Shown: positions 40,893-49,676, counted from the stretch's first letter. The stretch is DNA of 64,000 nt from Planctomycetota bacterium (GCA_017303555.1 JAFLCN010000011.1:1-64000); one strand, 5' to 3'. Translations and numbers: made by a program. The notes: generated from the letters alone by a model not told the origin.

Positions 40893-43715
40893 ATGGAGTG
40901 CCGCGTCGGAGACTGGGTCTGGAGCAAACACCACGGCGAAGCCGGGCAAGTGGTCGCCGTGGAGGAGCTCTGGGGCCTTCGGACGCTGCGACTCTGGCTG
41001 CCGGCGAGCGACGCCATCGTGCGTGTGACGGCGGAGACGGTGAGCGCCGTGGGCGAACGTCCAGCGCCAAATGAGCACGAGCTGAGCTTCATCGCAGCCG
41101 CGGCGCGAATCGCGGACACGCTCTCCACGGATGCACTGCTGGCACCGGTGGAGTCGAAGGTCATCCCCTTGCCCCACCAGTTGCACGCGCTGTCGCGAGC
41201 ACTCTCGGGCGACCGTGTGCGCTTCCTGCTGGCGGATGAGGTTGGTCTCGGCAAGACCATCGAAGCCGGGCTCATCATGCGGGAGCTCAAGCTGCGTGGC
41301 CTGGTGGAGCGGATCCTGGTTGTCGCTCCCGCAGGCCTGGCCACGCAGTGGGTGTCGGAGATGCGGACCCACTTCTCTGAGGAGTTCCAACTGCTGGTCC
41401 CGGGCGAGATGGCGAGCCTGCGCCGGCTCCACGGGGTTGATGAGAGCGAAAACCTCTGGCGGCGCTGGAATCAGGTCGTCTGCCCGCTCGACTCGGTGAA
41501 GCCGATGGAACGCCGCAAGGGCTGGTCGTTCCGGGAGGTACAGGCGTACAACCGTGAGCGGTTTGTGGATCTGGTCGCGGCGGGGTGGGACCTGGTCGTG
41601 ATCGACGAGGCGCATCGTCTCGGCGGCAGCTCCGAGCAGGTCGCACGCTACAAACTCGGGGAGGCGCTATCCGAGGCGTCCCCGTATCTGCTGCTGCTGA
41701 GCGCGACGCCCCACCAAGGCAAGACAGACGGCTTCCTTCGGCTGATGGCGTTTCTCGACAAGAACCAGTTCGTCGGAGACGACGCGCTGAGCCGCGAGAA
41801 AGTCTCGCCCCATGTGATCCGTACCGAGAAGCGTATGGCGATCGACGCGGACGGCAATCCGCTCTTCAAGCCCAGGTACACGCAGCTCCACACCATTGAT
41901 TGGGATGACTCGCACGCCGAGCAGCGAGCGCTGTACGACGCGGTCACTGAGTACGTGCGCGAGGGGTACAACCAGGCAATGGCCGAGAAGAACACGGCCG
42001 TCGGATTCCTGATGATCCTGATGCAGCGACTGGTGACCTCCAGCACGCGGGCCATCCGTGTGGCGATGGAACGCCGGCTCGAAGTGCTCACCCTGCCCAA
42101 GGAGCAGCTCGGCCTGTTCCCCGAAGACATCGGGACTGAATGGGCTGAGCTGGATTCGCAGGAGCAACTGGAAGAGGTGCTCAAGACGCGACTGAAAGCA
42201 CTCAAGAATGAGCGGCAGGAGGTGGAGCTGCTGCTCTCTGTCGCTCGACGGTGTGAGTCACGCGGACCGGACGTCAAGGCAAAGGGACTGCTGGAGAAGA
42301 TCCAGGAACTCCAGCGGGAAGAGAATGATCCAGATCTGAAGGTGCTGATCTTCACGGAGTTCGTCCCGACCCAGGAGATGCTGTCGGAGTTCCTCGAACA
42401 GCGCGGGTACTCGACCGTGTGCCTGAACGGCTCGCTTGGCATGGACGAGCGGCAAGCGGTCCAGCGTGCGTTCCGCGAGAAGGCACAGGTGCTGATCTCC
42501 ACCGACGCCGGCGGTGAAGGTCTTAACCTCCAGTTCTGCCATGTCGTCGTGAACTACGACCTGCCGTGGAATCCGATGAAGCTGGAGCAGCGCATCGGCC
42601 GCGTGGACCGCATCGGCCAGAGCAAGGTTGTGCGGGCGATCAACTTCGCGCTCGATGGCACGGTGGAACTCCGTGTACGAGAAGTCCTGGAGCAGAAGCT
42701 CCAGACCATCCTGGAGGAGTTTGGCGTTGACAAGCTGAGCGACGTGCTCGACTCGGAAGAGGGGGGCGTGCCGTTCGAAGAGCTGTTCCGTGCTGCGGTC
42801 ATGTCTCCCGAGGATGCCGAGGCACGCGCGGTCCGTTTGGCCCAGGAGATCCGAGCGAGAGCCGAGGAGGCCCGCGCTGGCTCAAAGACGTTGGGGTCGG
42901 TCGAGTCATTGGCGACGGACCAGGCACGCCAGGTTGCCAACCACCAGCTTCCGTACTGGACGGAGCGGATGGTGGTGTCGTTCCTGAACCGAGACCCGGC
43001 GTCCGGTACGAGGGCGGTCGACCACGGCGGACGCTTCGAGCTGCGCTGGCCGGATGGTTTGGAGCAAACAGATGTGACGTTCGACCGCCAGGACGTCGAC
43101 GGGAAGAGCGGTACTGTGCTCACGGTCGAAGATCGTCGCGTGCGCCAGCTGCTGACCAGGCTGCCATCACAACCGCCGGGCGGTGCGTTCCCTCTGGTGA
43201 CAGTCGAAGGGGTTTCCGATCGGGTATCTGGATGGTGGTCCCTTTGGCGCGTGTCGCTGCAGTCGGAGGATGAGAGGGAGCAACGGCTGCTTTGCTTGTT
43301 TGTGGACGACGCCGGCAAGGTGCTCGGTCCTACCGCGAAGTCTGTGTGGGACGCGGTGATTGACGGAAAGGTCCGCTGCGCCTCAATGGTCGTTGAGGGC
43401 GACTTGAACAGCTTGGACGCTCTGCGTCGGGTTGCGGCCGAGCGAGGCGAGACCATCTTCCGCGAGCTCTCGTCGAAGCACCAGGAGCGGGTGAAGCGTG
43501 AACGCAGCAAAGGCGAAGAGGCATTCCGGGTGCGCCGCAAGGCACTCGACCATGTGGGATTGGATGCCGTGCGTCTGTATCGAGTCCGGCAGCTTGAGCA
43601 GGAGCACGTGATCTGGCAAGAGCGACTTGATCGACGTGGACGCGTTGTCCCCGAACTGGCAGCAGTTTGTGCGATTCGTGTCGGTGCAACTCCCGGCGGA
43701 GCGGGAGCGACATGA
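40893..43715 (+). CDS. brxHII: BREX type 3 SNF2-like helicase BrxHII
   Basis: 940 aa. SF2 Swi2/Snf2-like motifs: motif I ADEVGLGKT at about 114-122, motif II DEAH at about 238-241, LLLLSATPHQGKTD, and in the C-terminal half STDAGGEGLNLQ and QRIGRVDRIGQ. The helicase is specific to type 3 BREX and is similar to DISARM DrmD. It overlaps pglZ by 4 nt. All motifs needed for ATP hydrolysis appear intact. Confidence 0.88.
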   Translation: MECRVGDWVWSKHHGEAGQVVAVEELWGLRTLRLWLPASDAIVRVTAETVSAVGERPAPNEHELSFIAAAARIADTLSTDALLAPVESKVIPLPHQLHALSRALSGDRVRFLLADEVGLGKTIEAGLIMRELKLRGLVERILVVAPAGLATQWVSEMRTHFSEEFQLLVPGEMASLRRLHGVDESENLWRRWNQVVCPLDSVKPMERRKGWSFREVQAYNRERFVDLVAAGWDLVVIDEAHRLGGSSEQVARYKLGEALSEASPYLLLLSATPHQGKTDGFLRLMAFLDKNQFVGDDALSREKVSPHVIRTEKRMAIDADGNPLFKPRYTQLHTIDWDDSHAEQRALYDAVTEYVREGYNQAMAEKNTAVGFLMILMQRLVTSSTRAIRVAMERRLEVLTLPKEQLGLFPEDIGTEWAELDSQEQLEEVLKTRLKALKNERQEVELLLSVARRCESRGPDVKAKGLLEKIQELQREENDPDLKVLIFTEFVPTQEMLSEFLEQRGYSTVCLNGSLGMDERQAVQRAFREKAQVLISTDAGGEGLNLQFCHVVVNYDLPWNPMKLEQRIGRVDRIGQSKVVRAINFALDGTVELRVREVLEQKLQTILEEFGVDKLSDVLDSEEGGVPFEELFRAAVMSPEDAEARAVRLAQEIRARAEEARAGSKTLGSVESLATDQARQVANHQLPYWTERMVVSFLNRDPASGTRAVDHGGRFELRWPDGLEQTDVTFDRQDVDGKSGTVLTVEDRRVRQLLTRLPSQPPGGAFPLVTVEGVSDRVSGWWSLWRVSLQSEDEREQRLLCLFVDDAGKVLGPTAKSVWDAVIDGKVRCASMVVEGDLNSLDALRRVAAERGETIFRELSSKHQERVKRERSKGEEAFRVRRKALDHVGLDAVRLYRVRQLEQEHVIWQERLDRRGRVVPELAAVCAIRVGATPGGAGAT

Positions 43716-45748
43716 ACAGCGGAACAACGATACATGCTGGCTCGTGGCGTGACGATGTGCTCCAGTACTTCTCGTCGGAGATCGCCTCCGTTACACGAGT
43801 CACGGTCGTCGCTGACCCGGATGGCCTGCTTCTGGATGATGCAATCGGGACGGCCCTCGCCCAGCAGGGCTTCGACGTCGTTCCTTACCGCGATGCAGTC
43901 GAGTTTCGGTTCTACTACGAGACGCGGCATCGCAGCAGGTGGGATGTTGGCCAGCGCTCAAGCATTGTGGTGAGCCTTCCGCACGGCCGAGATAGCCTGG
44001 GGCGGATTCCATTCGATGTGCTCTCGCAGGCAGAGACGTCCGCAAGAGTGTTCGATGTAGGGCTCGCGGCGGTGTTCCCGAATCTCGCTTGCGATGTTCT
44101 CTCTGAGCTGGACGTCGCGGATCTCGACGCCGTTTGGGCGGTATCACGAACCCTGGGCAAGGAGAATCTGGGCAGCAATCAGACTCGTGATCTGGTGCTT
44201 CGCTCCGTGTTCAAGCTGTCGGCCGAAATGGTGTCGGGCGAGACAGATCTCGTCGTTCAACTGTTGAGGTTGCACCACGCCAAGCGAGTTGTTCCCCGCG
44301 CTTTCGCAGAGAGGTTCGCATCGGCACTGCAGCGCGACGGCCGCTTTGCTCGATGGCCACTCGCAGATCTCTGCAGTTCTTCGGAAGAGTTCCTTCGGCT
44401 GCTGCAAGACCGATGGGAGCGTCACCTCCACAAGCTTGACCCGCGGGTAGCGGTACGCCCACTTCGCCCCACTGGGCCCGACGATGTGGACTTCGCTTCG
44501 CCTGAGGTCGTCGCGATTCTCGACAACTTGTTCGTCGAGGGACGGCTGCTCGAGGTTGAAGTGTCTGACCCCGGGCTGTTCAAGAAGCGTGGCGATGCCG
44601 TCGGCATCCGCAGTCCGTCGACTCTCCCATCATCCGCGGCGGTGCGAAAGCTGCTCGAAGCGCTGCGAGGCCAGGTACCCGAGTCCGGCGTTCCTCCAAC
44701 AGTCTGGACGCGTTACGCACAGCGCTGGGCTGAGTTGGTCGGAGTCGCAGACGCACTGGCGACCTCAGAGTGGACTTCGGTACGCGGCGAAATCGCATCT
44801 GTCCAAGAGGCGGTTGATGCCCGACTCTGGGACTGGCTGACCGAACGATTTGCCGCGTTGATCAACCGGTCTTTTCTGCCCGTACCCACGGTTGTGCACC
44901 AGATCCCGTACTTCATGGCTCATCGGCGACGTCCCGGCGACAAGGTGGCTTTGGTCGTCGTGGATGGCATGTCGCTCAGTCAATGGACGGAGATCAAGCG
45001 TGCCGCCGGACCCGCCTGGATGGAGGGCATGACCGTCGAGGAATCGGCTGTGTTCGCTTGGATTCCCACGGTCACATCGGTGTCTCGACAGGCGATTCTG
45101 TCGGGGCAGCCCCCAATGTTCTTCGAGTCGACGATTCACACTACCAGCGCGGAGGAAAGGCTGTGGAAAGCGTTCTGGGAGGAGCGCGGCTGGCGACGCG
45201 ATCGAATTGCATACGTCAAGCACAGGGACGGAGAGCACGAGTCGTCTTTGACTGAGCGAGTATGGGAATCCGTGGACTCTGGCCAGACTGAGTGCCTGGC
45301 TGTGATCGTGAACTCCATCGATCGGTTGGTTCACGGTGTGGGACCCGAGGGCAACGTGCTTGCGGCGGCTGTGCGGCAATGGGGGCAAAATGGCCATGTC
45401 GGTGCGCTCCTGCGAGGACTGTTGTCTCGTGGCTTTGAGATCGTCGTGTGCTCAGACCACGGTAACGTGGAGTCTGTGGGAGTTGGTCGCCCAGATGTGG
45501 GCTCTGTTCCCGAGGATCAGGGGCAGCGTGCGATCACATTCCCGGATGCCGACACGCTCGAAGCAGCAAGAAAGAAACTTCTCGGCAGTCAGCCTTGGCC
45601 CGGTCCCGGACTACCGTCGTCGGCGCACGTGCTCATGCCGCCGGGGCGAGGTGCGTTTTCGACAGCGGGCGCGACGTTGCGAACGCACGGAGGTACGAGC
45701 ATTGAAGAGGTCTTTGTTCCCTTGGTTCGAGTGAGCAGGAGCATATGA
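43712..45748 (+). CDS. pglZ: BREX type 3 alkaline phosphatase-like protein PglZ
   Basis: 678 aa from the ATG at 43712 (GGGAG 6 nt upstream, ATGA overlap with brxHII). The PglZ-domain metal-binding signatures are visible: KVALVVVDGMSLSQW at about 412-426 and VVCSDHGNVES at about 578-588. PglZ is the defining gene of all BREX types. Third positions use more A and T than in the phage genes, which suggests separate origin of the defence operon. It overlaps brxA by 4 nt. Confidence 0.88.
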   Translation: MNSGTTIHAGSWRDDVLQYFSSEIASVTRVTVVADPDGLLLDDAIGTALAQQGFDVVPYRDAVEFRFYYETRHRSRWDVGQRSSIVVSLPHGRDSLGRIPFDVLSQAETSARVFDVGLAAVFPNLACDVLSELDVADLDAVWAVSRTLGKENLGSNQTRDLVLRSVFKLSAEMVSGETDLVVQLLRLHHAKRVVPRAFAERFASALQRDGRFARWPLADLCSSSEEFLRLLQDRWERHLHKLDPRVAVRPLRPTGPDDVDFASPEVVAILDNLFVEGRLLEVEVSDPGLFKKRGDAVGIRSPSTLPSSAAVRKLLEALRGQVPESGVPPTVWTRYAQRWAELVGVADALATSEWTSVRGEIASVQEAVDARLWDWLTERFAALINRSFLPVPTVVHQIPYFMAHRRRPGDKVALVVVDGMSLSQWTEIKRAAGPAWMEGMTVEESAVFAWIPTVTSVSRQAILSGQPPMFFESTIHTTSAEERLWKAFWEERGWRRDRIAYVKHRDGEHESSLTERVWESVDSGQTECLAVIVNSIDRLVHGVGPEGNVLAAAVRQWGQNGHVGALLRGLLSRGFEIVVCSDHGNVESVGVGRPDVGSVPEDQGQRAITFPDADTLEAARKKLLGSQPWPGPGLPSSAHVLMPPGRGAFSTAGATLRTHGGTSIEEVFVPLVRVSRSI

Positions 45749-46473
45749 GTCAGCGACGCGTGATTGGCTTTGATCGGGAGTTGAAGCTGGAATGGCTGGA
45801 TGCCGTCGCGTCGCGCGCTGCTGCAGGCGAACCTCCGGAGAGGGTGCGGGTGTGGCTGGATGATCACCTTTCCGACCTCCTCGGCGGAACGGGAAAAGGT
45901 GGACATCGAGGCAAGACTGTCACGGTGCTCACACGGATTTGGGCCAACGTGCCGAGCGAGTGTGTCGAGGTTCGAGATCGCGCCGTCAAGTTGCTGAATG
46001 GTGGCGATACGACGGACCGATTGGGTCTTCATTGGTCGATGGCGATGGCCGTATACCCCTTCTTCGCGGAGGTCGTCGGAGTCATTGGACGGCTGCTCGT
46101 CCTTCAAGGCGAAGTCGATCGACAGGCAGTTGTTCGCCGCATGCTTGAGTCCTGGGGGGATCGCCCTGCAGTGAGTCGCGGATGTCGCGCGGTGTGGACT
46201 TCGATCATCGGGTGGGGTGTACTAGCCGAGGGGGCCAGACGAGGCCGATACACGCGGCTCGCCTCCCGCCTCACCGTGTCACGAGAGGTTGGGACTGTCA
46301 TGGCGGATGCTCTAGCCATCTCCGGCAACCTGACGCGACAGTCATTGCCTGACACGGATTTACCCGCTCTGTTTCCCTTTTGTCGATCGGATCGTTCTCT
46401 GCACGTCCCGACTTCGGGAGCTTTTGTCGTGGTAACCAGCAGCCCACCACGCCGATCGCTGCCTCGTCCATGA
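45745..46473 (+). CDS. brxA: BREX type 3 BrxA-like protein
   Basis: 242 aa. The last gene of type 3 operons encodes BrxA (DUF1819). The middle, LHWSMAMAVYPFFAEVVGVI, then VRRMLESWGDRPAVSRGCRAV, and REVGTVMADALAISGNL fit a small helical BrxA. The C-terminus after LPALFPF (about residue 212) looks like run-on sequence (RSDRSLHVPTSGAFVVVTSS) and overlaps the converging HTH gene by 114 nt, so the original 3' end may have been replaced at an insertion junction. Confidence 0.75.
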   Translation: MSQRRVIGFDRELKLEWLDAVASRAAAGEPPERVRVWLDDHLSDLLGGTGKGGHRGKTVTVLTRIWANVPSECVEVRDRAVKLLNGGDTTDRLGLHWSMAMAVYPFFAEVVGVIGRLLVLQGEVDRQAVVRRMLESWGDRPAVSRGCRAVWTSIIGWGVLAEGARRGRYTRLASRLTVSREVGTVMADALAISGNLTRQSLPDTDLPALFPFCRSDRSLHVPTSGAFVVVTSSPPRRSLPRP

Positions 46474-46818
46474 TGGCTCAGCGGCGATGGGTCGCATCTC
46501 ACGCTCTGTGATCGGGTCGCGGCCGTTCGGGACCGCGGGAAGGTCCAGGATCTGCTCCTGAATATCCGGCGCGAGGTGCAGCAGGTTCATGATCTGCGTC
46601 ATCCGCGGCTGCGTGACCTGGCACAACCGCGCGAGCTCGGACATATCCGCCACGACGCCCTTCCGGAGGAGCCGATCGTACTTGATCGCCAAGGCCATTA
46701 GGCGGGCCACGCGGGGCACACGGCCCGGAAGTTCGGGCTTGGGGGCGTCGGGGCCAAGGACGACGCGCTTGCGGCGTGCCCTTCGAACGATGTGAATGGT
46801 TCTGACGACGGTGGTCAC
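46360..46818 (-). CDS. ParB-like HTH protein downstream of the recombinase
   Basis: 152 aa from a GTG at 46818 that overlaps the recombinase stop, with GGAGG 7 nt upstream. RVPRVARLMALAIKYDRLL and VVADMSELARLCQVTQPRM, TQIMNLLHLAPDIQEQIL form a HTH like that of ParB/SpoIIIC-type proteins. Related genes often follow such recombinases. The C-terminal about 25 residues (after RQRSAWWAAG) look like run-on sequence over the brxA end. A recombination directionality or regulatory role is possible. Confidence 0.7.
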   Translation of the reverse strand: MTTVVRTIHIVRRARRKRVVLGPDAPKPELPGRVPRVARLMALAIKYDRLLRKGVVADMSELARLCQVTQPRMTQIMNLLHLAPDIQEQILDLPAVPNGRDPITEREMRPIAAEPSWTRQRSAWWAAGYHDKSSRSRDVQRTIRSTKGKQSG

Positions 46819-48413
46819 GCGGCTTCCTCCAGTCGGCGGGCACACAGAGCGGCGATCCCGGTCGCTCGGAACGTCACCGCGACGGTGGCGTTCTCCGCGT
46901 CGTACTCGATCTTGGAGATGAGCAACTTCAGCACCCGGGCCTGCTCGCGGGGCGACAGTTGGGACCAGACGCCCTCAAACTCGTTGAGTGCTCGCCTGGC
47001 CTCCTCGCGGTTGATGGCCTTGGCCCCGAGCACGCCGAGCCGGGTCTCGATCTCCACGAGGCGGTTACGAGCGCCGCTGACCTGCTCGTGTGCGCTGGCC
47101 AGCCGGGCGGTGGTAGCCGCGTTCCCGCTCTTGTCCGCGACGAGTTCCCGAAGCTCCTTCTCCATGCGGCCAAGCGAGGCGTGGATGGACGCCCGCTCGG
47201 TGTTGAGCGCTGTGCGTTCCTTCTCTGTGTTGACTTGGGCCTCGGCCAGGATGCGGTCCAGCAACGCTCGGTCGTTGCCGAGCGTGCGGATTTCATCGAC
47301 GACGAGCTTCTCGATCTCCAGCCCCGGCAGCGACGATGCCTCGCAGGTGTGCGCCCCGTTCTTGATGGCCTCCAGGCACCGGTAGTAGCGGTACTGCTTG
47401 TTCCCTTTGCCATAGAACGTGTGGATCATCGCGCAGTCGCACTTCTTGCACCGGATGAGCCCGCGCAGGAGGGCCCCGTACTTGTTGCGCATCTCGACGC
47501 CACCGGTCCGGCCGTTCTCCAGGAGCTGCTGGCGCACCCGCTCGAACAAAGCAGGCTCGACGATCGCCTCGTGCTCCCCGTCGTAGGTGTTGCCCCGGTG
47601 GACGATCTTGCCCGTCAGGAGCGGATTCGTCAGAAGAACGTGGAGGGTGCCCGTGTTGAAGGGCTGGCCGCCGACGCTTTCTCCCTTCTTGGTCACCCGG
47701 CGCTTGTTCTTCCATTCCCGGTGCCGCAGCTCGGTCACCGTCCGCTGGAGCGAGCCCTTGTCGAGGTACATCTGGAAGATCGCGCGGACCTTGGCAGCCT
47801 CGCGCGGGTTGACCACCAGGCGGGGGCTGCTGCCGGACCGATCGACGTCGTAGCCCAGGATGGGCACGCCGCCCGCCCACTTGCCCCGGCGCTTCTGCGC
47901 GGCGATCTTGTCGCGGATCCGCTCGCCGATGATCTCCCTTTCGAACTGGGCGAACGACAGCAGGATGTTGAGCGTCAGCCGCCCCATCGAGCTCGTGGTG
48001 TTGAACTGCTGCGTGACGGAGACGAACGACACGCCCTTGCGGTCGAACGTCTCCATGATGCGGGCGAAGTCCATCAGCGACCGGCTGAGGCGGTCCACCT
48101 TGTAGACCACGACGCAGTCGACCTTTCCAGCCTCGATGTCCTTCAGCAGATGTGCCAGCGCCGGCCGCTCCATGCTGCCGCCGGAAAAGCCGCCGTCGTC
48201 GTAGCGGTCCGGAAGGCAGATCCAGCCTTCGTTTCGCTGGCTGGCGATGTACGACTCTCCAGCCTCCCGCTGGGCGTCGAGCGAGTTGAACTCGAGTTCG
48301 AGCCCCTCCTCGCTGCTCTTGCGGGTGTAGATCGCGCACCGGATGGGCCTGGCTGCGCCGGAGCCCCGTTCCCGCGACGGCGGCATTCCGGTTGTTTGGC
48401 CACGCTTGGTCAT
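46815..48413 (-). CDS. Large serine recombinase (integrase)
   Basis: 532 aa. Resolvase domain with IRCAIYTRKSSEEG and catalytic Ser33, VVVYKVDRLSRSLMDFARIM, LLSFAQFEREIIGERIRDKI. The Recombinase domain follows (VPILGYDV, then VRAIFQMYLDKGS), then a zinc ribbon (CKKC, then CLEAIKNGAHTC) and a long coiled coil. This is the expected integrase of the element, at its right end. It overlaps the DUF2924 gene (ATGA) and the HTH gene (GTGA), so the four right-end genes form one operon. Confidence 0.93.
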   Translation of the reverse strand: MTKRGQTTGMPPSRERGSGAARPIRCAIYTRKSSEEGLELEFNSLDAQREAGESYIASQRNEGWICLPDRYDDGGFSGGSMERPALAHLLKDIEAGKVDCVVVYKVDRLSRSLMDFARIMETFDRKGVSFVSVTQQFNTTSSMGRLTLNILLSFAQFEREIIGERIRDKIAAQKRRGKWAGGVPILGYDVDRSGSSPRLVVNPREAAKVRAIFQMYLDKGSLQRTVTELRHREWKNKRRVTKKGESVGGQPFNTGTLHVLLTNPLLTGKIVHRGNTYDGEHEAIVEPALFERVRQQLLENGRTGGVEMRNKYGALLRGLIRCKKCDCAMIHTFYGKGNKQYRYYRCLEAIKNGAHTCEASSLPGLEIEKLVVDEIRTLGNDRALLDRILAEAQVNTEKERTALNTERASIHASLGRMEKELRELVADKSGNAATTARLASAHEQVSGARNRLVEIETRLGVLGAKAINREEARRALNEFEGVWSQLSPREQARVLKLLISKIEYDAENATVAVTFRATGIAALCARRLEEAA

Positions 48414-48916
48414 CGCCCACCCCGCAATCCGAAGAAGCGGTAGCCGTTGATGTGCTGACCCGTCACCTTCTTGGCGATCACCGAGAGCGTGGCGTAACGC
48501 TCGCCGTCGAACTCGAAGCCCTCACCGTCGGCGAGCACCGTCACACGGATCGTCCGCCCCTTGTACTGGCGGACGATCGCCGAGCCCGGCGGCGGCAGGC
48601 GTGGGTCCCGCCGGTCCCGCGGGTCGAGCGAGCGCACGCGGGTGCGAATCTCGCCGGGCTGTGGCGGGGAGGTGAACGAGCGGGGAGCCATCGTGCGGAT
48701 CTCGGCGTCGTCCGCCAGTTCGGCCGCACGCCGCTTGGCCCGCTCGCTCAGATCGCCCTCCGCGTTGGCCTGGATGCGCCACGCGATCTTGCGGATCAGG
48801 TAAGCGCGGTGCCGCGTGCGGCAGGCGTGGCCGTGAAGTTCCTCATAGCGGTCCACCAGGTCGCTGGTGGTCATCCGCTGAAGCTCGCCGAGTTGTCGTT
48901 CGATCGCATCAGACAT
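48410..48916 (-). CDS. DUF2924 protein
   Basis: 168 aa from an ATG at 48916 (GAGGA 8 nt upstream). MSDAIERQLGELQRMTTSDLV, then HRAYLIRKIAWRIQANAEGD, and C-terminal VRQYKGRTIRVTVLADGEGFEFDG-type beta strands ending GYRFFGL are the DUF2924 signature. These proteins regularly accompany serine recombinases in prophages and may assist integration or excision. Function is not established. Confidence 0.85.
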   Translation of the reverse strand: MSDAIERQLGELQRMTTSDLVDRYEELHGHACRTRHRAYLIRKIAWRIQANAEGDLSERAKRRAAELADDAEIRTMAPRSFTSPPQPGEIRTRVRSLDPRDRRDPRLPPPGSAIVRQYKGRTIRVTVLADGEGFEFDGERYATLSVIAKKVTGQHINGYRFFGLRGGR

Positions 48917-48946
48917 GGGGTTTCCTCGTCGCATCGGTCCGGAGCC

Positions 48947-49153
48947 CTAACCCCGGGGCCGTGCGGAGACACTGAGGTCTGCATGCTGCGGAAGTTCAAG
49001 TCGCGCGGCGTCAGATTTCGCCAGGTCCCTCGCCTCCCGGGTGGAACGCGAACGATCCGCATGGATGGCACGCGCGAGGCCGAGGGCGAGGATGCTCGCC
49101 ACTTCGGCGTCACGTTCCGCGGGCGTCATGGTCTCTGGGTTCTGGGTTCGCAT
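48947..49153 (-). CDS. Unknown 68-aa protein, first gene of the recombinase operon
   Basis: ATG at 49153 with GGAG 6 nt upstream. MTPAERDAEVASILALGLARA is helical. The tail is polar (ELPQHADLSVSARPRG). I recognise it as the kind of small gene that precedes DUF2924 and recombinase genes in similar elements, without known function. Motif copy 3 lies about 40 nt upstream of the start. Confidence 0.6.
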   Translation of the reverse strand: MRTQNPETMTPAERDAEVASILALGLARAIHADRSRSTREARDLAKSDAARLELPQHADLSVSARPRG

Positions 49154-49190
49154 CGGGGGCTCCAGCCAGCCGGCGCGGCACGCGCTCCGG

Positions 49191-49230
49191 TAGTGGTCCC
49201 CTATGCAGCCGTCGCGCTATCTGCCCGCTT
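49191..49230 (-). repeat. Three-copy motif, copy 3 (candidate phage promoter/operator)
   Basis: Carries CCCTATGCAGC and ATCTGCCCGCTT on the plus strand in the same orientation as the copies at 13831 and 29561. The recombinase operon starts 38 nt downstream in the minus direction. The variable centre differs most in this copy. Confidence 0.65.
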
Positions 49231-49490
49231 GTGAACCGGCGGGTCGATGTCGGCGGATCAACCCGACTGCGTCGCGGTACAGAAGTGACTTCATCTGTCG
49301 CGCTCTCGCGGGCACGAACCTCTCTTAACCCGGGCACCCGGCGACGAGAGACGCGCAGAGACTTTGGGCCAAAATCGCGCCCGTGAGGCCCAAGCGGTTC
49401 AGAGCCGGTTATGGACACGAAGCGCGTCCGAGACCCGCCCCGCGGGCCGTCGCGTTGGCGAACCCTTCGGAACGTGGGCCAAAACGCGAA
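49231..49490. other. Non-coding border region between prophage and tRNA gene
   Basis: No convincing gene. GGGCCAAAATCGCG (49366-49379) and GGGCCAAAACGCG (49476-49488) are near-identical direct repeats 110 nt apart. They could be remnants of the integration site or chance. The prophage right end must lie in or near this stretch. Confidence 0.4.
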
Positions 49491-49518
49491 AACGCCGCCG
49501 AGGTCTCTCGGCGGCGTT
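49491..49518 (-). terminator. Second terminator hairpin downstream of tRNA-fMet
   Basis: AACGCCGCCGAG and CTCGGCGGCGTT pair perfectly over 12 bp with a 4-nt loop. On the minus strand the hairpin is followed by TTTTCGCGTTTT. It also stops plus-strand reading toward the tRNA. Confidence 0.75.
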
Positions 49519-49532
49519 CCCTGAAAACCAAA

Positions 49533-49558
49533 GGGCCGGCTGCTTTCGCAACCGGCCC
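49533..49558 (-). terminator. First terminator hairpin downstream of tRNA-fMet
   Basis: GGGCCGG and CCGGCCC arms with an inner TGC/GCA stem and GAAA tetraloop (minus strand), followed by TTTGGTTTT. It begins 5 nt after the tRNA 3' end. Confidence 0.75.
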
Positions 49559-49563
49559 GGTAA

Positions 49564-49637
<74 letters not shown>

Positions 49638-49647
49638 ATCGGATTCA

Positions 49648-49676
49648 AAGATAGGCGTGGGGGAGCAACGTGTCAA
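49648..49676 (-). promoter_or_regulatory. Promoter of tRNA-fMet
   Basis: On the minus strand TTGACA (49671-49676), 17 nt, TATCTT (49648-49653). Transcription would start a few nt before the mature tRNA 5' end at 49637. It is a strong housekeeping-type promoter, so the tRNA is a host gene, not phage cargo. Confidence 0.8.

Larger units (their letters stand above)
1..49232. mobile_element. Integrated tailed-phage genome (right-hand part)
   Basis: Terminase, portal, capsid, tail tube, tape measure, phage replication genes and a large serine recombinase form one block, mostly transcribed leftward. The left end is outside the window. The right boundary lies between the last element gene (starts at 49153) and the terminators of the host tRNA-fMet gene (from 49491). 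Three plus-strand blocks (AbiE, small genes with HARE-HTH, BREX) are embedded. No att core can be defined because only one end is visible and serine integrases use very short cores. Whether the phage is still inducible cannot be told; no structural gene seen here is obviously broken. Confidence 0.85.

Noticed and set aside
39633..41615. 660-codon frame antisense to pglX and brxHII
   Set aside because: Crosses two certain genes on the other strand; Arg/His/Leu-rich shadow composition without domains.
40893..43715. DISARM instead of BREX for the helicase/methylase genes
   Set aside because: The helicase resembles DrmD, but pglZ and brxC are present and DrmA/DrmB/DrmC are not seen.
13831..49230. 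Reading the three-copy motif as attachment sites
   Set aside because: Two copies are deep inside the phage genome at operon heads in one orientation, which fits regulation better than integration.
49110..49418. 102-codon minus-strand frame between recombinase operon and tRNA
   Set aside because: Arg/Pro-rich shadow with no SD; overlaps the 68-aa gene and motif copy 3.
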